DNA of 64,000 nt from an uncultured Pelagibacteraceae bacterium (lineage in GTDB: Bacteria; Pseudomonadota; Alphaproteobacteria; Pelagibacterales; Pelagibacteraceae): NCBI GenBank assembly GCA_902596325.1, contig CACJTN010000003.1, positions 17,202 to 81,201 of the forward strand, written 5' to 3'. The notes under the pieces were generated by a model that saw nothing but the letters and a program-made list of their open reading frames with translations, ran no database searches and was not told where the DNA came from. The position numbers were made by a program, and so were the translations under genes. The stretch's first letter is position 1. Every line of letters starts with the position of its first letter. Shown piece by piece: positions 8,258 to 19,205 of the stretch.

Positions 8258-10642
8258 ATGGAACCAAAAGTTAAATTACCACTACTACCTTTAAGAGATA
8301 TAGTTGTCTTTCCAAATATGGTTATACCTTTATTTGTTGGAAGAGATAAATCCATAACTGCTTTAAATGAAGTTATGAAAGGGCAAAAAAAAATTATTTT
8401 GGTTACACAAAAAAACTCCGAGATTGATGATCCTAAAAAAAACGACATATATACTTATGGCTGCGAAAGTAATATTTTACAATTACTAAAACTACCCGAT
8501 GGAACTGTTAAAGTCTTAGTAGAGGGTACTAAAAGACTTAAGATATTAGATTTTAATGACGAAGAAAAATATATATCTTGTACTTTTGAGTATTTAAAAG
8601 ATCAAATAGAACCTACTGAGGATTTACTTCCACTTTCTATGACGGCAATTAAAAGATTAGAAAAATTGACAAATGTTAATAAAAAAATTTCATCCGATGT
8701 TATTGAAAACATAAAGCAATTAAAAGATCCTTCTAAAATTGCTGACAATATTGCATCTCATTTAAATTCTAGCATTCCAGAGAAACAACAAATATTTGAA
8801 ATTTTAGATGTTAAAAAAAGATTAGAGGCAATTATTAAAATAATGGAAAATGAGGCAAGTATTATTGGAGTAGAAAAAAGAATTAGAGGTAGAGTTAAAA
8901 CTCAAATGGAAAAAACCCAAAGAGAGTATTATTTGAATGAACAATTAAAGGCAATTCAAAAAGAATTAGGTGAAATTGAAGATGGAAAAGATGAAACATC
9001 AAATTTACACAAAGCAATATTAAAGTCAAAAATGCCTAAAGAAGTCCAAAAAAAATGCATGTCTGAGTTAAAAAAGCTCAAGAACATGAGTCCTATGTCA
9101 GCAGAGGCAACTGTAGTAAGAAATTATTTAGATTGGATGATAGATTTACCTTGGTTTAAAAAAGATAAAGTAAATATCGACCTAAATAATGCGTTAAAAA
9201 TTCTTGATCAAGATCACTTTGGTTTAGAAAAAGTTAAAGAAAGAATTATAGAGTTTTTAGCTGTTCAAAAAAGAATGGATAAAATAAAAGGACCTATACT
9301 TTGTTTAGTTGGTCCGCCCGGTGTTGGAAAAACCTCTTTAGGTAAATCTATCGCCAAATCTACAAATAGACAATTTGTTAGAATGTCATTAGGCGGTGTT
9401 AGAGATGAAGCTGAAATAAGAGGTCATCGAAGAACTTATATTGGATCCCTGCCAGGTAAAATTATCCAAATGATGAAAAAAGCTGGAACAAAAAATCCAT
9501 TAATTCTTTTAGATGAGATAGATAAAGTTGGAAATGATTACAGAGGTGACCCTTCTTCTGCTTTACTAGAGGCTTTAGACCCAGAGCAGAACACATCCTT
9601 TAATGATCACTATTTAGAAGTTGATTATGACTTATCAGATGTAATGTTTGTGACAACTGCTAATACTTTAAATATTTTACCTCCTTTGTTAGATCGTATG
9701 GAGGTTATAAGAATTCCAGGATACACTGAAGACGAAAAGGTTAATATATCTAACAGATTTTTATTACCAAAACAAATTAAAGAAAATGGTGTTAAGGATG
9801 GGGAATTAGATATTAAAGAGGGCACTATTAAAGAAATCATAAGATCTTATACTCGGGAGTCTGGAGTTAGAAATTTAGAGAGAGAAATATCAAAAATAAC
9901 AAGGAAAGCTGTTAAAAAAGTAGTAAACAATGAAACAGACAAAGTTGAGGTGAATGAAAATAATGTGTCCGATTATCTTGGAGTTAAGAAATTTAAGTAC
10001 GGGGAAAAAGATGAAGAGGATAGAGTAGGTGTTGTTACAGGATTAGCTTGGACAGAATTCGGTGGTGAAATTCTTAAAATAGAAACAGTTAATATGCCTG
10101 GTAAAGGTAGAATGCAAATTACAGGAAAACTTGGTGATGTAATGCAAGAGTCAGTAAAAGCTGCAAAATCTTTTGTGAGATCTAAGAGTTTAGATTTCGG
10201 TGTAATACCTCCGATTTTTGAAAAGAAAGATTTTCATATTCATGTACCTGAAGGTGCAACACCAAAAGATGGACCATCTGCAGGTATAGCAATGGTTACA
10301 TCTATTGTGTCATCAATTACTGATATTCCTGTAAATAGACAAATAGCTATGACAGGTGAGGTTACAATTACAGGTCAAGTTCTTCAAATAGGAGGATTGA
10401 AAGAAAAACTTCTAGCAGCACATAGAGCAGGGATTAACCATGTTCTAATACCTAAAGATAATGAAAAGGATTTAGTTGATATACCAAAAAAAGTTAAAGA
10501 AGATATAAAAATTACTCCAGTAAAAGTTGTTGATGATGTATTAAAAATTGCACTTACCAAAGAACTAAAAAGAGTAGAGTGGGTCGAAGTGGATAATATT
10601 TCTAAATCAGAGAACAAAACTGAAAAAGTCCTTACAAACTAA
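8258..10642 (+). CDS. lon: ATP-dependent protease Lon
   Basis: Homohexameric cytosolic protease that degrades misfolded and regulatory proteins; 794 residues, normal for bacterial LonA. The N-terminal LON substrate-binding domain opens with LPLLPLRDIVVFP. The AAA+ module carries Walker A GPPGVGKTS near residue 353 and Walker B ILLDEIDKVG near 415. The peptidase domain has the Ser-Lys dyad: Ser674 in KDGPSAGIAM and Lys717 in GGLKEKLLAAH, 43 residues apart as in E. coli Lon. It closes the tig-clpP-clpX-lon block. Confidence 0.97.
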   Translation: MEPKVKLPLLPLRDIVVFPNMVIPLFVGRDKSITALNEVMKGQKKIILVTQKNSEIDDPKKNDIYTYGCESNILQLLKLPDGTVKVLVEGTKRLKILDFNDEEKYISCTFEYLKDQIEPTEDLLPLSMTAIKRLEKLTNVNKKISSDVIENIKQLKDPSKIADNIASHLNSSIPEKQQIFEILDVKKRLEAIIKIMENEASIIGVEKRIRGRVKTQMEKTQREYYLNEQLKAIQKELGEIEDGKDETSNLHKAILKSKMPKEVQKKCMSELKKLKNMSPMSAEATVVRNYLDWMIDLPWFKKDKVNIDLNNALKILDQDHFGLEKVKERIIEFLAVQKRMDKIKGPILCLVGPPGVGKTSLGKSIAKSTNRQFVRMSLGGVRDEAEIRGHRRTYIGSLPGKIIQMMKKAGTKNPLILLDEIDKVGNDYRGDPSSALLEALDPEQNTSFNDHYLEVDYDLSDVMFVTTANTLNILPPLLDRMEVIRIPGYTEDEKVNISNRFLLPKQIKENGVKDGELDIKEGTIKEIIRSYTRESGVRNLEREISKITRKAVKKVVNNETDKVEVNENNVSDYLGVKKFKYGEKDEEDRVGVVTGLAWTEFGGEILKIETVNMPGKGRMQITGKLGDVMQESVKAAKSFVRSKSLDFGVIPPIFEKKDFHIHVPEGATPKDGPSAGIAMVTSIVSSITDIPVNRQIAMTGEVTITGQVLQIGGLKEKLLAAHRAGINHVLIPKDNEKDLVDIPKKVKEDIKITPVKVVDDVLKIALTKELKRVEWVEVDNISKSENKTEKVLTN

Positions 10643-10699
10643 AGATAATTATAATTTACTTTAATAATTTGTTGCTGTAAAAGATAAAAAATTATTTTT

Positions 10700-10775
10700 G
10701 GGCGGTTAGCTCAGTTGGTAGAGCATCTCGTTTACACCGAGGGGGTCAAAGGTTCGAGTCCTTTACTGCCCACCA
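10700..10775 (+). tRNA. tRNA-Val (anticodon UAC)
   Basis: A 76-nt cloverleaf. The acceptor GGGCGGT (10700-10706) pairs with ACTGCCC, then discriminator A and encoded CCA. The anticodon stem TCTCG/CGAGG encloses loop TTTACAC with anticodon TAC. The T-loop is TTCGAGT. tRNA-Asp follows after 9 nt, so the two are probably one transcript. Confidence 0.96.
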
Positions 10776-10784
10776 AAAGTAATT

Positions 10785-10862
10785 GGGGGTGTAGCTCAGT
10801 TTGGTTAGAGCGCCTGCCTGTCACGCAGGAGGCCGCGGGTTCGAGTCCCGTCACTCCCGCCA
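10785..10862 (+). tRNA. tRNA-Asp (anticodon GUC)
   Basis: A 78-nt cloverleaf. The acceptor GGGGGTG (10785-10791) pairs with CACTCCC, discriminator G, encoded CCA. The anticodon stem CCTGC/GCAGG encloses loop CTGTCAC with anticodon GTC. T-loop TTCGAGT. It is the second gene of a two-tRNA unit. Confidence 0.96.
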
Positions 10863-10870
10863 CAATTATT

Positions 10871-10885
10871 TGATAATTATTCTCA
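10871..10885. promoter_or_regulatory. Candidate Fur-like / iron-box operator upstream of nuo
   Basis: TGATAATTATTCTCA matches the 7-1-7 Fur consensus at 13 of 14 positions and also fits the TGA-N9-TCA iron box known from other alphaproteobacteria. It lies in the 219-nt gap between tRNA-Asp and nuoA, the longest gap in the window, about 200 nt upstream of nuoA. TTGATA (10870-10875) and TAAAAT (10891-10896) around it resemble promoter hexamers but with a short 15-nt spacer. The rest of the gap (10897-11081) shows no firm structure. Complex I carries many Fe-S clusters, so iron control would make sense, but this is inference. Confidence 0.4.
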
Positions 10886-11081
10886 AAAGTTAAAATTAGG
10901 TAATAAATTAGCCTCAAAGGACGTGACTAAATTTCACTGTTATTTAAGACAAATATACATATAAAAAATACTAGTGTTTATGATGATTAATTACTCTTTA
11001 TATAACAGCAGAATAGAATATAGTAAGAATCTTTTCAGAATTTTCTTATTTAAATATTTTAAAAATTAAACTTTAATTATT

Positions 11082-11453
11082 ATGATTGGTGAAACATTTT
11101 TACAGGATTACTTTTCGATTATCTTATTTTTAGTGATAGCATTACTATTAAGTATTGGATTTATAACTTTGAACTTTATGTTATCTCCAAAAAATCCTGA
11201 TCCCGAAAAATTATCACCTTACGAATGTGGTTTCGAACCTTTTAACGACTCCAGAATGGAATTTGATGTGAGATTTTATTTAGTAGCAATATTATTTATT
11301 ATATTTGATCTAGAAATTGCATTTTTATTTCCTTGGGCAATCTCTTTAGGAAAGATTGGAATATTTGGTTTTGTTTCAATGATGATATTTTTAGCGATAT
11401 TAACTATTGGTTTCATTTATGAATGGAAGAAAGGTGCTTTAGATTGGGAATAA
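11082..11453 (+). CDS. nuoA: NADH-quinone oxidoreductase subunit A
   Basis: Membrane subunit of respiratory complex I at the junction of the peripheral and membrane arms; 123 residues with three membrane spans. The conserved loop between TM1 and TM2 holds PYECGFEP, with the cysteine that moves between active and deactive forms in the mitochondrial homologue, and the second span starts after [15 protein letters not shown]. First gene of the complete nuoA-N operon and, after the 219-nt gap, the start of a 23.5-kb run without spacers. Confidence 0.96.
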   Translation: MIGETFLQDYFSIILFLVIALLLSIGFITLNFMLSPKNPDPEKLSPYECGFEPFNDSRMEFDVRFYLVAILFIIFDLEIAFLFPWAISLGKIGIFGFVSMMIFLAILTIGFIYEWKKGALDWE

Positions 11454-11457
11454 AAAA

Positions 11458-11979
11458 ATGGATAATTTAAATAAAATAGACAAAATACCAGATGAATTTA
11501 AAGATTTAGCTAAAGACTTTAGCGATAATGGATTTATTACAACATCAATGGATAACTTGGTAAATTGGGCAAGAACAGGCTCGTTACATTGGATGACATT
11601 TGGTCTTGCATGTTGTGCAGTTGAAATGATGCAAACGTCAATGCCAAGATATGATCTTGAAAGATTTGGTGCAGCTCCTAGGGCTAGTCCGAGACAATCT
11701 GATGTAATGATTGTTGCAGGAACTCTAACAAACAAAATGGCTCCTGCATTAAGAAAAGTTTATGATCAGATGCCAGAACCAAGATATGTTATCTCAATGG
11801 GTAGCTGCGCTAATGGAGGGGGTTATTATCACTATTCTTACTCTGTAGTTAGAGGATGCGATAGGATTGTTCCTGTAGATATTTATGTGCCTGGATGCCC
11901 TCCCTCTGCGGAGGCTTTATTGTATGGAATAATGCAACTTCAAAAAAAAATAAGGAATAAAGGATCTCTAGAAAGATAA
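11458..11979 (+). CDS. nuoB: NADH-quinone oxidoreductase subunit B (cluster N2)
   Basis: Peripheral-arm subunit that carries the [4Fe-4S] cluster N2, the last electron carrier before quinone; 173 residues. Ligand motifs are visible: the tandem cysteines in LACCAVEMM, one in GSCANGGG and one in [12 protein letters not shown]. It starts 4 nt after nuoA and ends 4 nt before nuoC. Confidence 0.97.
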   Translation: MDNLNKIDKIPDEFKDLAKDFSDNGFITTSMDNLVNWARTGSLHWMTFGLACCAVEMMQTSMPRYDLERFGAAPRASPRQSDVMIVAGTLTNKMAPALRKVYDQMPEPRYVISMGSCANGGGYYHYSYSVVRGCDRIVPVDIYVPGCPPSAEALLYGIMQLQKKIRNKGSLER

Positions 11980-11983
11980 TAAA

Positions 11984-12571
11984 ATGAATCTTGAAAGTTT
12001 AGAAAAATTAATAAACTCAGAACTTACAACTAAAATTAATTCATCATCAATTAATCACGACGAATTAAAATTAAAAATAGATGAGGAAGATTTACATTCT
12101 GTTATTTTATTTTTAAAAAATGATACGAGAACTAAATTTAGACAATTAATTGACATAACAGCTGTAGATTATCCTGAAAGAGACACAAGGTTCAAATTAA
12201 TTTACTTCTTATTAAGCCATGAAAATAATTTAAGACTAAATATTGAATTTGAAATTAAAGAAAATTACCAAGTTAAGTCTATAACTTCTATTTTTCCATC
12301 TTCTAACTGGATGGAAAGAGAAGTTTTTGATATGTATGGAATACACTACAAAGACCATCCCGATTTAAGAAGAATATTAACTGATTATAATTTTTCTGGG
12401 CACCCACTTCGAAAAGATTTTCCGCTTACTGGTCACAATGAAGTTAGATACAATGAGGAAGATAAAAAAGTTATCTACGAACCAGTAAAATTAGAACAGA
12501 ATTATAGAAATTTTGATTATGAGAGCCCTTGGGAGGGGACAAAATATATTAAAGACATAACAAAGAAATAA
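11984..12571 (+). CDS. nuoC: NADH-quinone oxidoreductase subunit C
   Basis: The 30-kDa peripheral subunit of complex I, 195 residues, separate from NuoD as is usual in alphaproteobacteria (fused in E. coli). The conserved C-terminal part reads [26 protein letters not shown], followed by [12 protein letters not shown]. The N-terminal 60 residues are more divergent and lysine-rich. Its stop overlaps the nuoD start codon by one base. Confidence 0.95.
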   Translation: MNLESLEKLINSELTTKINSSSINHDELKLKIDEEDLHSVILFLKNDTRTKFRQLIDITAVDYPERDTRFKLIYFLLSHENNLRLNIEFEIKENYQVKSITSIFPSSNWMEREVFDMYGIHYKDHPDLRRILTDYNFSGHPLRKDFPLTGHNEVRYNEEDKKVIYEPVKLEQNYRNFDYESPWEGTKYIKDITKK

Positions 12572-13746
12572 TGCCTAAAGAAACTAAAACTATGAATTTA
12601 AATTTTGGTCCACAGCATCCAGCTGCACATGGTGTTTTAAGATTAATCCTCGAGCTTGACGGTGAGGTAGTAGAGAAAGCCGATCCTCATATAGGATTAT
12701 TACATAGAGGAACAGAAAAACTTATTGAGCACAAAACATACACACAAGCTGTTCCATATTTTGATAGACTTGATTATGTAGCCCCAATGAATCAAGAGCA
12801 TGCATTCGCACTTGCAATAGAAAAAATTTTAAAAATTAATGTGCCTATTAGAGCCCAATATATTAGAGTTATGTTTTGTGAGATAGGTAGAATATTAAGT
12901 CATCTCTTAAATATTACAACACAAGCAATGGATGTTGGAGCGCTGACTCCAACACTTTGGGGTTTTGAGGAAAGAGAAAAATTAATGGGATTTTATGAAA
13001 AAGTGTCTGGTTCAAGATTGCACGCTAACTATTTTAGAGCGGGAGGTGTTCATAAAGATTTACCAATTGGTCTTGATAATGAAATTTCAGAGTTTTGTAA
13101 TTCATTTCCAAAAATAATTGATGATTTAGAAACCTTACTAACAGATAACAGAATTTTTAAGCAAAGAAATGTAGATATAGGCATAGTATCTAAGCAAGAT
13201 GCTCTAGATTACTCCTTCTCGGGAGTTATGTTAAGAGGCTCAGGTGTACCGTGGGATTTAAGAAAATCACAACCATACGATTGTTATAATAATTTCGAAT
13301 TTAACATACCAGTTGGAAAAAATGGTGATTGCTATGATCGTTATCTTTGTAGAATTGAAGAAATGAGAGAATGTGTAAAAATTATTAATCAATGTTTGGA
13401 ACAAATGCCCAAAGGTCCAGTAAAAACAAATGATGGAAAAATATCTCCACCATCTAAAAAAGATATTAAAGAATCCATGGAAGCGTTAATTCATCATTTC
13501 AAACTTTTCACAGAGGGATATAGAGTAGATAAAGATGAAATATATACAGCTGTAGAGGCACCTAAAGGGGAATTTGGTGTATATTTAATTTCTGACGGTT
13601 CAAGCAAACCTTATAAGTGCAAAATAAGAGCACCAGGTTTTTCACACCTGCAAGCGATGGATTATTTAATTAAAGGCCATATGCTAGCTGATGTTCCTGC
13701 TGTTTTAGGTTCTATGGATATTGTGTTTGGAGAGGTAGATAGATGA
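12571..13746 (+). CDS. nuoD: NADH-quinone oxidoreductase subunit D (49 kDa)
   Basis: Forms the quinone-reduction chamber with NuoB; 391 residues, evolved from NiFe-hydrogenase large subunits. The N-terminal loop [14 protein letters not shown], which holds the histidine near the quinone headgroup, is intact, as are [12 protein letters not shown] and the C-terminal [13 protein letters not shown]. Overlaps nuoE by 4 nt (ATGA). Confidence 0.97.
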   Translation: MPKETKTMNLNFGPQHPAAHGVLRLILELDGEVVEKADPHIGLLHRGTEKLIEHKTYTQAVPYFDRLDYVAPMNQEHAFALAIEKILKINVPIRAQYIRVMFCEIGRILSHLLNITTQAMDVGALTPTLWGFEEREKLMGFYEKVSGSRLHANYFRAGGVHKDLPIGLDNEISEFCNSFPKIIDDLETLLTDNRIFKQRNVDIGIVSKQDALDYSFSGVMLRGSGVPWDLRKSQPYDCYNNFEFNIPVGKNGDCYDRYLCRIEEMRECVKIINQCLEQMPKGPVKTNDGKISPPSKKDIKESMEALIHHFKLFTEGYRVDKDEIYTAVEAPKGEFGVYLISDGSSKPYKCKIRAPGFSHLQAMDYLIKGHMLADVPAVLGSMDIVFGEVDR

Positions 13747-14357
13747 GTATAAAAAAAGTTTCTAAAGAGCAACCAGACAGTTTTGAATTTAATGAGGAAA
13801 ATTTAAAAATTGCTAATGATATAATTAAAAATTATCCTAGTGGTAAACAACAAAGTGCTGTTATGTCTTTTTTATATTTGGCACAAAGACAAAATAATAA
13901 TTGGATACCATTAGTGGCCATGAAATATATAGCTAAGTTGCTAAATATCCCTTACATAAAAGTATATGAGGTAGCTACATTTTACTCCATGTATAATCTA
14001 TCACCAGTTGGTAAATATTTTGTACAGGTATGTACTACTACGCCATGTATGATTAGAGGCGCATATAAACTAGTTGAAGCCTGTAAAGAAAAAATATCGA
14101 AAAATCAAAACACACTATCAAATGATGGTAAGTGCTCATGGGTCGAAGTTGAATGCTTGGGTGCTTGTGTAAATGCTCCTATGATGCAAATCAACGAAGA
14201 TTATTTTGAAGATCTTGATAAAGAAAAAACATCTAAAATTTTTGACAAAATGTTCAATGATGAAAATATTGAACCCGGCTCATATAGAGGAAGAGTTAAT
14301 TCAGAGCCTGAGAATAATAGAAAAACTTTAATGGATTTAAAAAATGCTTCAAGATAA
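13743..14357 (+). CDS. nuoE: NADH-quinone oxidoreductase subunit E
   Basis: The 24-kDa subunit of the NADH dehydrogenase module, 204 residues, carrying [2Fe-2S] cluster N1a. Ligands lie in VCTTTPCMI and, after about 35 residues, in [11 protein letters not shown]. The thioredoxin-like fold is complete and the N-terminal helical part has the [11 protein letters not shown] segment. The C-terminal 35 residues (after PGSYRGR) form a hydrophilic extension. Overlaps nuoF by 14 nt. Confidence 0.96.
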   Translation: MSIKKVSKEQPDSFEFNEENLKIANDIIKNYPSGKQQSAVMSFLYLAQRQNNNWIPLVAMKYIAKLLNIPYIKVYEVATFYSMYNLSPVGKYFVQVCTTTPCMIRGAYKLVEACKEKISKNQNTLSNDGKCSWVEVECLGACVNAPMMQINEDYFEDLDKEKTSKIFDKMFNDENIEPGSYRGRVNSEPENNRKTLMDLKNASR

Positions 14358-15666
14358 AGATAGAATATTTCAGAATTTATATAATGATGGGGATTCAGGA
14401 ATTGACGGAGCCGTAAAAAGGAATGATTGGTCAAATACTAAAGATTTAATATCTAAAGGTAGAGATTGGATAATAGATGAAGTTAAGTTATCAGAATTAA
14501 GAGGAAGAGGTGGCGCTGGTTTTCCTACGGGTTTAAAGTGGTCATTTGCACCTAAAGAAGTGGGTTCCAGACCTCATTATCTTGTAATAAATGCAGATGA
14601 GTCTGAACCTGGAACATGTAAAGATAGAGACATATTAAGATTTGAGCCCCATAAATTAATCGAAGGATGTTTATTAGCATCTTATGCAGTAAACGCACAC
14701 ACTTGTTACATTTATATTAGAGGTGAATATTATTTTGAAGGTCAAAGATTACAAAAAGCAATTGATGAAGCTTATGAAAAAAATTTAATTGGAAAGAATG
14801 CCTCTAATAGTGGTTGGGATTTAAATATTTATATTCATTATGGAGCTGGAGCTTATATATGTGGAGAGGAAACAGCATTATTAGAAAGTCTAGAGGGCAA
14901 AAAAGGTCAACCAAGATTGAAACCACCTTTTCCAGCTTTGGTAGGGTTGTATGGTTGTCCAACAATTATTAATAATGTTGAAACTATTGCTGTAATTCCA
15001 ACTATATTAAGAAGAGGTGGAAAATGGTTCTCTTCACTTGGAAAAGCAAAAAATACAGGTACTAAAATTTTCTGTATTTCAGGAAATGTTAATAAACCAT
15101 GTAATGTTGAAGAGGAAATGGGAGTGCCTCTTAAAACATTAATTGAAAAACATGCTGGTGGAGTTGTCGGTGGTTGGGATAATTTAAAAGCAGTTATACC
15201 AGGTGGATCTTCGATGCCTTTATTACCCAAAGATATTTGTGATACAATTACAATGGACTTTGACTCGTTAGTTAAAGAAAAAAGTGGATTAGGAACAGCT
15301 GGAATTGTTGTTATTAATAAAGACCAAGACATTATAAAATGCATGGCACGAATAGCTAGGTTTTATAAACATGAAAGCTGTGGTCAATGTACACCTTGTA
15401 GAGAAGGTTCTGGCTGGATGTGGAGAATGTTAGAAAGAATGGCCAAAGGTGAAGCATCTAAAGACGAGGTAAATATGTTAATGGATGTAACAAAACAAAT
15501 TGAAGGACACACTATATGTGCCTTTGGTGAAGGATCGTCTTGGCCGGTACAAGGTTTAATCAGACATTTTAAAAAAGAGATTGAAGAAAGAAATAATTTT
15601 AATCCTTTAGTTAAGAAGGACAGAAATATTCCATATTTAGTGGACCAACATTTGCTTGATAAATAA
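14344..15666 (+). CDS. nuoF: NADH-quinone oxidoreductase subunit F (51 kDa, NADH and FMN site)
   Basis: Oxidises NADH through FMN; 440 residues. The nucleotide-binding glycine-rich segment is [14 protein letters not shown] near residues 53-66. The flavin region includes [13 protein letters not shown] and [13 protein letters not shown]. The [4Fe-4S] cluster N3 ligands are in [14 protein letters not shown] plus the later cysteine in [10 protein letters not shown]. Chosen ATG at 14344 lies inside the end of nuoE and gives a normal N-terminus. Confidence 0.97.
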   Translation: MLQDKDRIFQNLYNDGDSGIDGAVKRNDWSNTKDLISKGRDWIIDEVKLSELRGRGGAGFPTGLKWSFAPKEVGSRPHYLVINADESEPGTCKDRDILRFEPHKLIEGCLLASYAVNAHTCYIYIRGEYYFEGQRLQKAIDEAYEKNLIGKNASNSGWDLNIYIHYGAGAYICGEETALLESLEGKKGQPRLKPPFPALVGLYGCPTIINNVETIAVIPTILRRGGKWFSSLGKAKNTGTKIFCISGNVNKPCNVEEEMGVPLKTLIEKHAGGVVGGWDNLKAVIPGGSSMPLLPKDICDTITMDFDSLVKEKSGLGTAGIVVINKDQDIIKCMARIARFYKHESCGQCTPCREGSGWMWRMLERMAKGEASKDEVNMLMDVTKQIEGHTICAFGEGSSWPVQGLIRHFKKEIEERNNFNPLVKKDRNIPYLVDQHLLDK

Positions 15667-17708
15667 TGATTAAATTAAAAATAAATGATAAAAATATCGA
15701 AATTGAAGATGGTTTAACAGTTCTTCAGGCCTGCGAAAAAGCTGGAGTTGAAATACCAAGATTTTGTTACCATGAAAAACTGTCAATAGCTGGAAATTGT
15801 AGGATGTGTTTAGTTGAGATGGAAAAATCTCCAAAGCCAGTAGCTTCATGTGCAATGCCTGCTTCTGAGGGTATGATAATAAGAACTAATACTGAAAAGG
15901 TTGAGAAAGCTAGAAAAGGTGTAATGGAATTTTTATTAGCAAATCATCCATTAGACTGTCCTGTCTGTGACCAAGGTGGTGAATGTGATTTACAAGATCA
16001 ATCGATGTTTTATGGAATTGATAAATCTAGGTTTAAAGAAAATAAAAGACATGTGCCTGAAAAATATATGGGTCCACTTATTAAAACTCAAATGACTAGG
16101 TGTATTCATTGCACAAGATGTATTAGATTTGCAACAGAAGTTGCAGGGGTACCTGAATTAGGTGCAATTGGTAGAGGGGAAGATATGCAAATTACAACTT
16201 ATTTAGAAAAATCAATGCAATCTGAACTGTCCGCTAATGTAATAGATCTATGTCCTGTAGGAGCACTAACATCAAAACCTTATGTATTTGAGGCAAGACC
16301 CTGGGAGCTTAAGAAAACAGAAAGTATAGATGTAATGGATGCAGTAGGTTCAAATATTAGAATTGACACTTATGGATGGGAGGTAAAAAGGATATTGCCT
16401 AAGATTAATGATGATATAAATGAAGAGTGGATTTCAGACAAAACAAGATATGCGTGTGATGGATTAAAAAGCCAAAGATTAGATACCCCATTTATAAAAA
16501 AAAATGGTGTTTTCGAGAAGGCAGATTGGAGCAATGCTCTTGAAATAATAAAAGAAAAAATAATTGGCACTGATCCTTTAAATATTGGTGGTTTTACGGG
16601 CGATTTGGCAAATATGGAAACACAATACTCTGCTAAAGAATTTTTTAGTAAAGTTTTGAAATCTAAAAATTTAGACTCCAGACACGATTATACATATTTA
16701 GATTTAAGTAATAGATCTAATTATATTTTTAATTCTGAAATTAATGGAATTGAAGATAGTGACTTTATTTTATTGATTGGAACAAACCCAAGATATGAAG
16801 CCACAATGTTAAATGCAAGAATTAGAAAAACTTATTTAAACAACAAAACAAATATTTATTCTATAGGTGACCAAGGTGATTTAACATATCCATATAAAGT
16901 TATTGGTAATACAACGCAAGATGTTAGTAAATTTTTCGAAAAACAAAGTGCTATTTACAATGAATTTAAAGAGGCAAAAAAACCTTTAATTATTCTAGGT
17001 TACTCATTTTTCTTACTACAATCTGCAAATTTTTTATTAAATAAATGTAAAAAATTTATAAATGATCATATAAGTACCATGGATGAAAATTGGTATCCTT
17101 TAAATATTATTTCTAAAGATGCAGCCAATGTTGGAGGATATGATTTGAAGATAGTAGGAGAATCTGAAGAATTTAATCATACTTTAGATTTATTACATAA
17201 TAATAAATTAGAAATTGTCTTTTTATTTGGTCAGGACAACATAAAATTTAAAAAAAATAATGAATTTGTAATTTATATAGGAAGCCATGGTGATAAAGGT
17301 GCTGAAAGTGCAGACATTATACTTCCTTCTCCGGCTTATACGGAGCAAGATGGTTTTTATACTAACTTAGAGGGAAAGCTGCAGAAAGCATTTAAAGCAT
17401 CATATCCAACAGGTAATTCTAAAGAAGAGTGGGTTATAATAAATGAAATTTCACAATCATTAGAAAATAGAAATCTATTTAACAACAAAGACCAATTAAT
17501 TGATAATATGTTGAATTATTTAAATTTAAACCTAAAAGAAAATAAAGATATTTTTGAAAAAAGTGTTAAAGGAAAATTTTTTGATGAGGAAGTAATTACT
17601 GTACCAATTGATTATTATTATTCTAATGTAATTGCTAGGGCATCAAAGACAATGTCTGAGTGCAGAAATTTGAAAATTGATTTTCAAAAGACCGGTACTG
17701 AGGGGTAA
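15666..17708 (+). CDS. nuoG: NADH-quinone oxidoreductase subunit G
   Basis: The 75-kDa subunit, 680 residues, wiring electrons from NuoF to the connecting clusters. The N-terminal ferredoxin-like domain has CYHEKLSIAGNCRMCLVE with the [2Fe-2S] ligands. Next come HPLDCPVCDQGGECDLQ and CIHCTRCIRFATEVAG, then DLCPVGALTSKP, which hold the [4Fe-4S] clusters N5 and N4. The C-terminal molybdopterin-oxidoreductase-like domain is divergent and has lost cofactor binding, as is normal for NuoG. Confidence 0.96.
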   Translation: MIKLKINDKNIEIEDGLTVLQACEKAGVEIPRFCYHEKLSIAGNCRMCLVEMEKSPKPVASCAMPASEGMIIRTNTEKVEKARKGVMEFLLANHPLDCPVCDQGGECDLQDQSMFYGIDKSRFKENKRHVPEKYMGPLIKTQMTRCIHCTRCIRFATEVAGVPELGAIGRGEDMQITTYLEKSMQSELSANVIDLCPVGALTSKPYVFEARPWELKKTESIDVMDAVGSNIRIDTYGWEVKRILPKINDDINEEWISDKTRYACDGLKSQRLDTPFIKKNGVFEKADWSNALEIIKEKIIGTDPLNIGGFTGDLANMETQYSAKEFFSKVLKSKNLDSRHDYTYLDLSNRSNYIFNSEINGIEDSDFILLIGTNPRYEATMLNARIRKTYLNNKTNIYSIGDQGDLTYPYKVIGNTTQDVSKFFEKQSAIYNEFKEAKKPLIILGYSFFLLQSANFLLNKCKKFINDHISTMDENWYPLNIISKDAANVGGYDLKIVGESEEFNHTLDLLHNNKLEIVFLFGQDNIKFKKNNEFVIYIGSHGDKGAESADIILPSPAYTEQDGFYTNLEGKLQKAFKASYPTGNSKEEWVIINEISQSLENRNLFNNKDQLIDNMLNYLNLNLKENKDIFEKSVKGKFFDEEVITVPIDYYYSNVIARASKTMSECRNLKIDFQKTGTEG

Positions 17709-18713
17709 ATGTCATTATTTTATTTAGAAACACTGTTAATAGAAACTTATAAAATTATTTTTTTAGTTTTGCCAGTTCTTACAGCAGTTGCTTTGATAGT
17801 ATGGCTAGATAGAAGAGTTTGGGCATTTGTGCAAAAAAGAAGAGGCCCCAATGTGGTCGGTCCATTTGGATTACTACAGTCGCTTGCTGATGCGTTAAAA
17901 TATATTTTTAAAGAAATAATAATACCGGCCACTTCAAACAAAATAATATTTATACTTGCTCCTATTGTGACAATGACCTTAGCATTAATTGCTTGGGCAG
18001 TCATACCTTTTGATGAGAACTTGGTTTTAGCAGATATAAATGTTGGTATACTATATTTGTTTGCAGTTTCATCTTTGGGTGTATACGGGATTATAATGGG
18101 TGGATGGGCATCTAATTCAAAATATCCTTTTTTTGGCTCAATCCGATCTGCTGCGCAAATGGTTTCCTACGAGGTTTCTATAGGAGTGATAATTATAAAT
18201 GTTTTGCTTTGTGTTGGTTCACTTAACTTAACCGATATAGTTTTAGCTCAAAAAGATATGTGGTTTATACTACCTTTGTTCCCAATGTTTGTAATATTTT
18301 TTATTTCTGCTTTGGCTGAAACGAACAGACCTCCATTTGATTTACCAGAGGCTGAGGCTGAATTAGTTGCTGGATATCAAACAGAATATTCCGGTATGAT
18401 GTATGCAATGTTTTGGCTTGGTGAGTATGCCAACATTCTCTTAATGTGTGCATTGGGGTCTATTTTATTTTTAGGTGGATGGCTATCACCAATTGATTTG
18501 TATCCGTTAAATTTAATACCTCCAGTAATGTGGTTTATAATAAAAATGTTGTTTTTATTTATTTTATTTGCACTGGTTAAAGCAATAGTTCCTAGATATA
18601 GATATGATCAATTAATGAAATTGGGTTGGAAAATGTTTTTACCTTTTTCTTTAATATATGTAGTTTTGACCTCGAGTTTTTTAATATATTTTGATTTATT
18701 GCCAAAGGTTTAA
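17709..18713 (+). CDS. nuoH: NADH-quinone oxidoreductase subunit H
   Basis: Membrane subunit that forms the quinone access tunnel with NuoB and NuoD; 334 residues and about eight membrane spans. Conserved loops are present: [21 protein letters not shown] near residue 28 and [20 protein letters not shown] near residue 205, the charged quinone-side loop. It starts directly after the nuoG stop with no gap. Confidence 0.97.
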   Translation: MSLFYLETLLIETYKIIFLVLPVLTAVALIVWLDRRVWAFVQKRRGPNVVGPFGLLQSLADALKYIFKEIIIPATSNKIIFILAPIVTMTLALIAWAVIPFDENLVLADINVGILYLFAVSSLGVYGIIMGGWASNSKYPFFGSIRSAAQMVSYEVSIGVIIINVLLCVGSLNLTDIVLAQKDMWFILPLFPMFVIFFISALAETNRPPFDLPEAEAELVAGYQTEYSGMMYAMFWLGEYANILLMCALGSILFLGGWLSPIDLYPLNLIPPVMWFIIKMLFLFILFALVKAIVPRYRYDQLMKLGWKMFLPFSLIYVVLTSSFLIYFDLLPKV

Positions 18714-18715
18714 TT

Positions 18716-19201
18716 ATGAAATTAAAAAGATTTTTAAAAACAATTTTTATGACCGAGTTTATAATTGGATTATCTGTTGCGATTAAAGAGGTTTTTAAAA
18801 AGAAAAAAACAATTAATTATCCATTTGAAAAAGGTAAAATCAGTCCAAGGGCTAGAGGTGAGCATGCGTTAAGACGATATCCAAATGGAGAGGAAAGATG
18901 TATTGCATGTAAACTTTGTGAAGCCGTGTGTCCTGCGCAAGCAATTACAATAGAGTCTAAAGAGAGATCTGATGGAAGTCGGAAAACAACAAGATATGAT
19001 ATTGATATGTTAAAATGTATTTATTGTGGTCTATGTGAGGAGTCATGCCCAGTTGATGCAATTGTTCAGGGTCCAAATTTTGAATTTGCAACAGAAACTC
19101 GAGAAGAGTTGTTTTATAATAAAGAAAAACTTTTAGAAAATGGTGATAGATGGGAAAATATATTAGCTGCAAATATTAAAGCTGATAATGCTCATCGATG
19201 A
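18716..19201 (+). CDS. nuoI: NADH-quinone oxidoreductase subunit I
   Basis: Peripheral subunit with two [4Fe-4S] clusters (N6a, N6b); 161 residues. Two classic ferredoxin motifs are visible: [15 protein letters not shown] near 62 and [15 protein letters not shown] near 101. The family segment [16 protein letters not shown] precedes the first. The N-terminal helix is basic and lies at the membrane surface. Confidence 0.97.
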   Translation: MKLKRFLKTIFMTEFIIGLSVAIKEVFKKKKTINYPFEKGKISPRARGEHALRRYPNGEERCIACKLCEAVCPAQAITIESKERSDGSRKTTRYDIDMLKCIYCGLCEESCPVDAIVQGPNFEFATETREELFYNKEKLLENGDRWENILAANIKADNAHR

Positions 19202-19205
19202 TCGG

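Noticed and set aside
10732..10917. Minus-strand 61-codon frame over the two tRNAs, reading VTGLEPAASCVTGR and similar
   Set aside because: This is the antisense translation of tRNA genes, a familiar spurious prediction; both tRNAs are clear cloverleaves.
10980..11069. 29-codon plus-strand frame upstream of nuoA (MMINYSLYNS...)
   Set aside because: No ribosome-binding site, no coherent features, and such short frames are expected by chance in AT-rich spacer.
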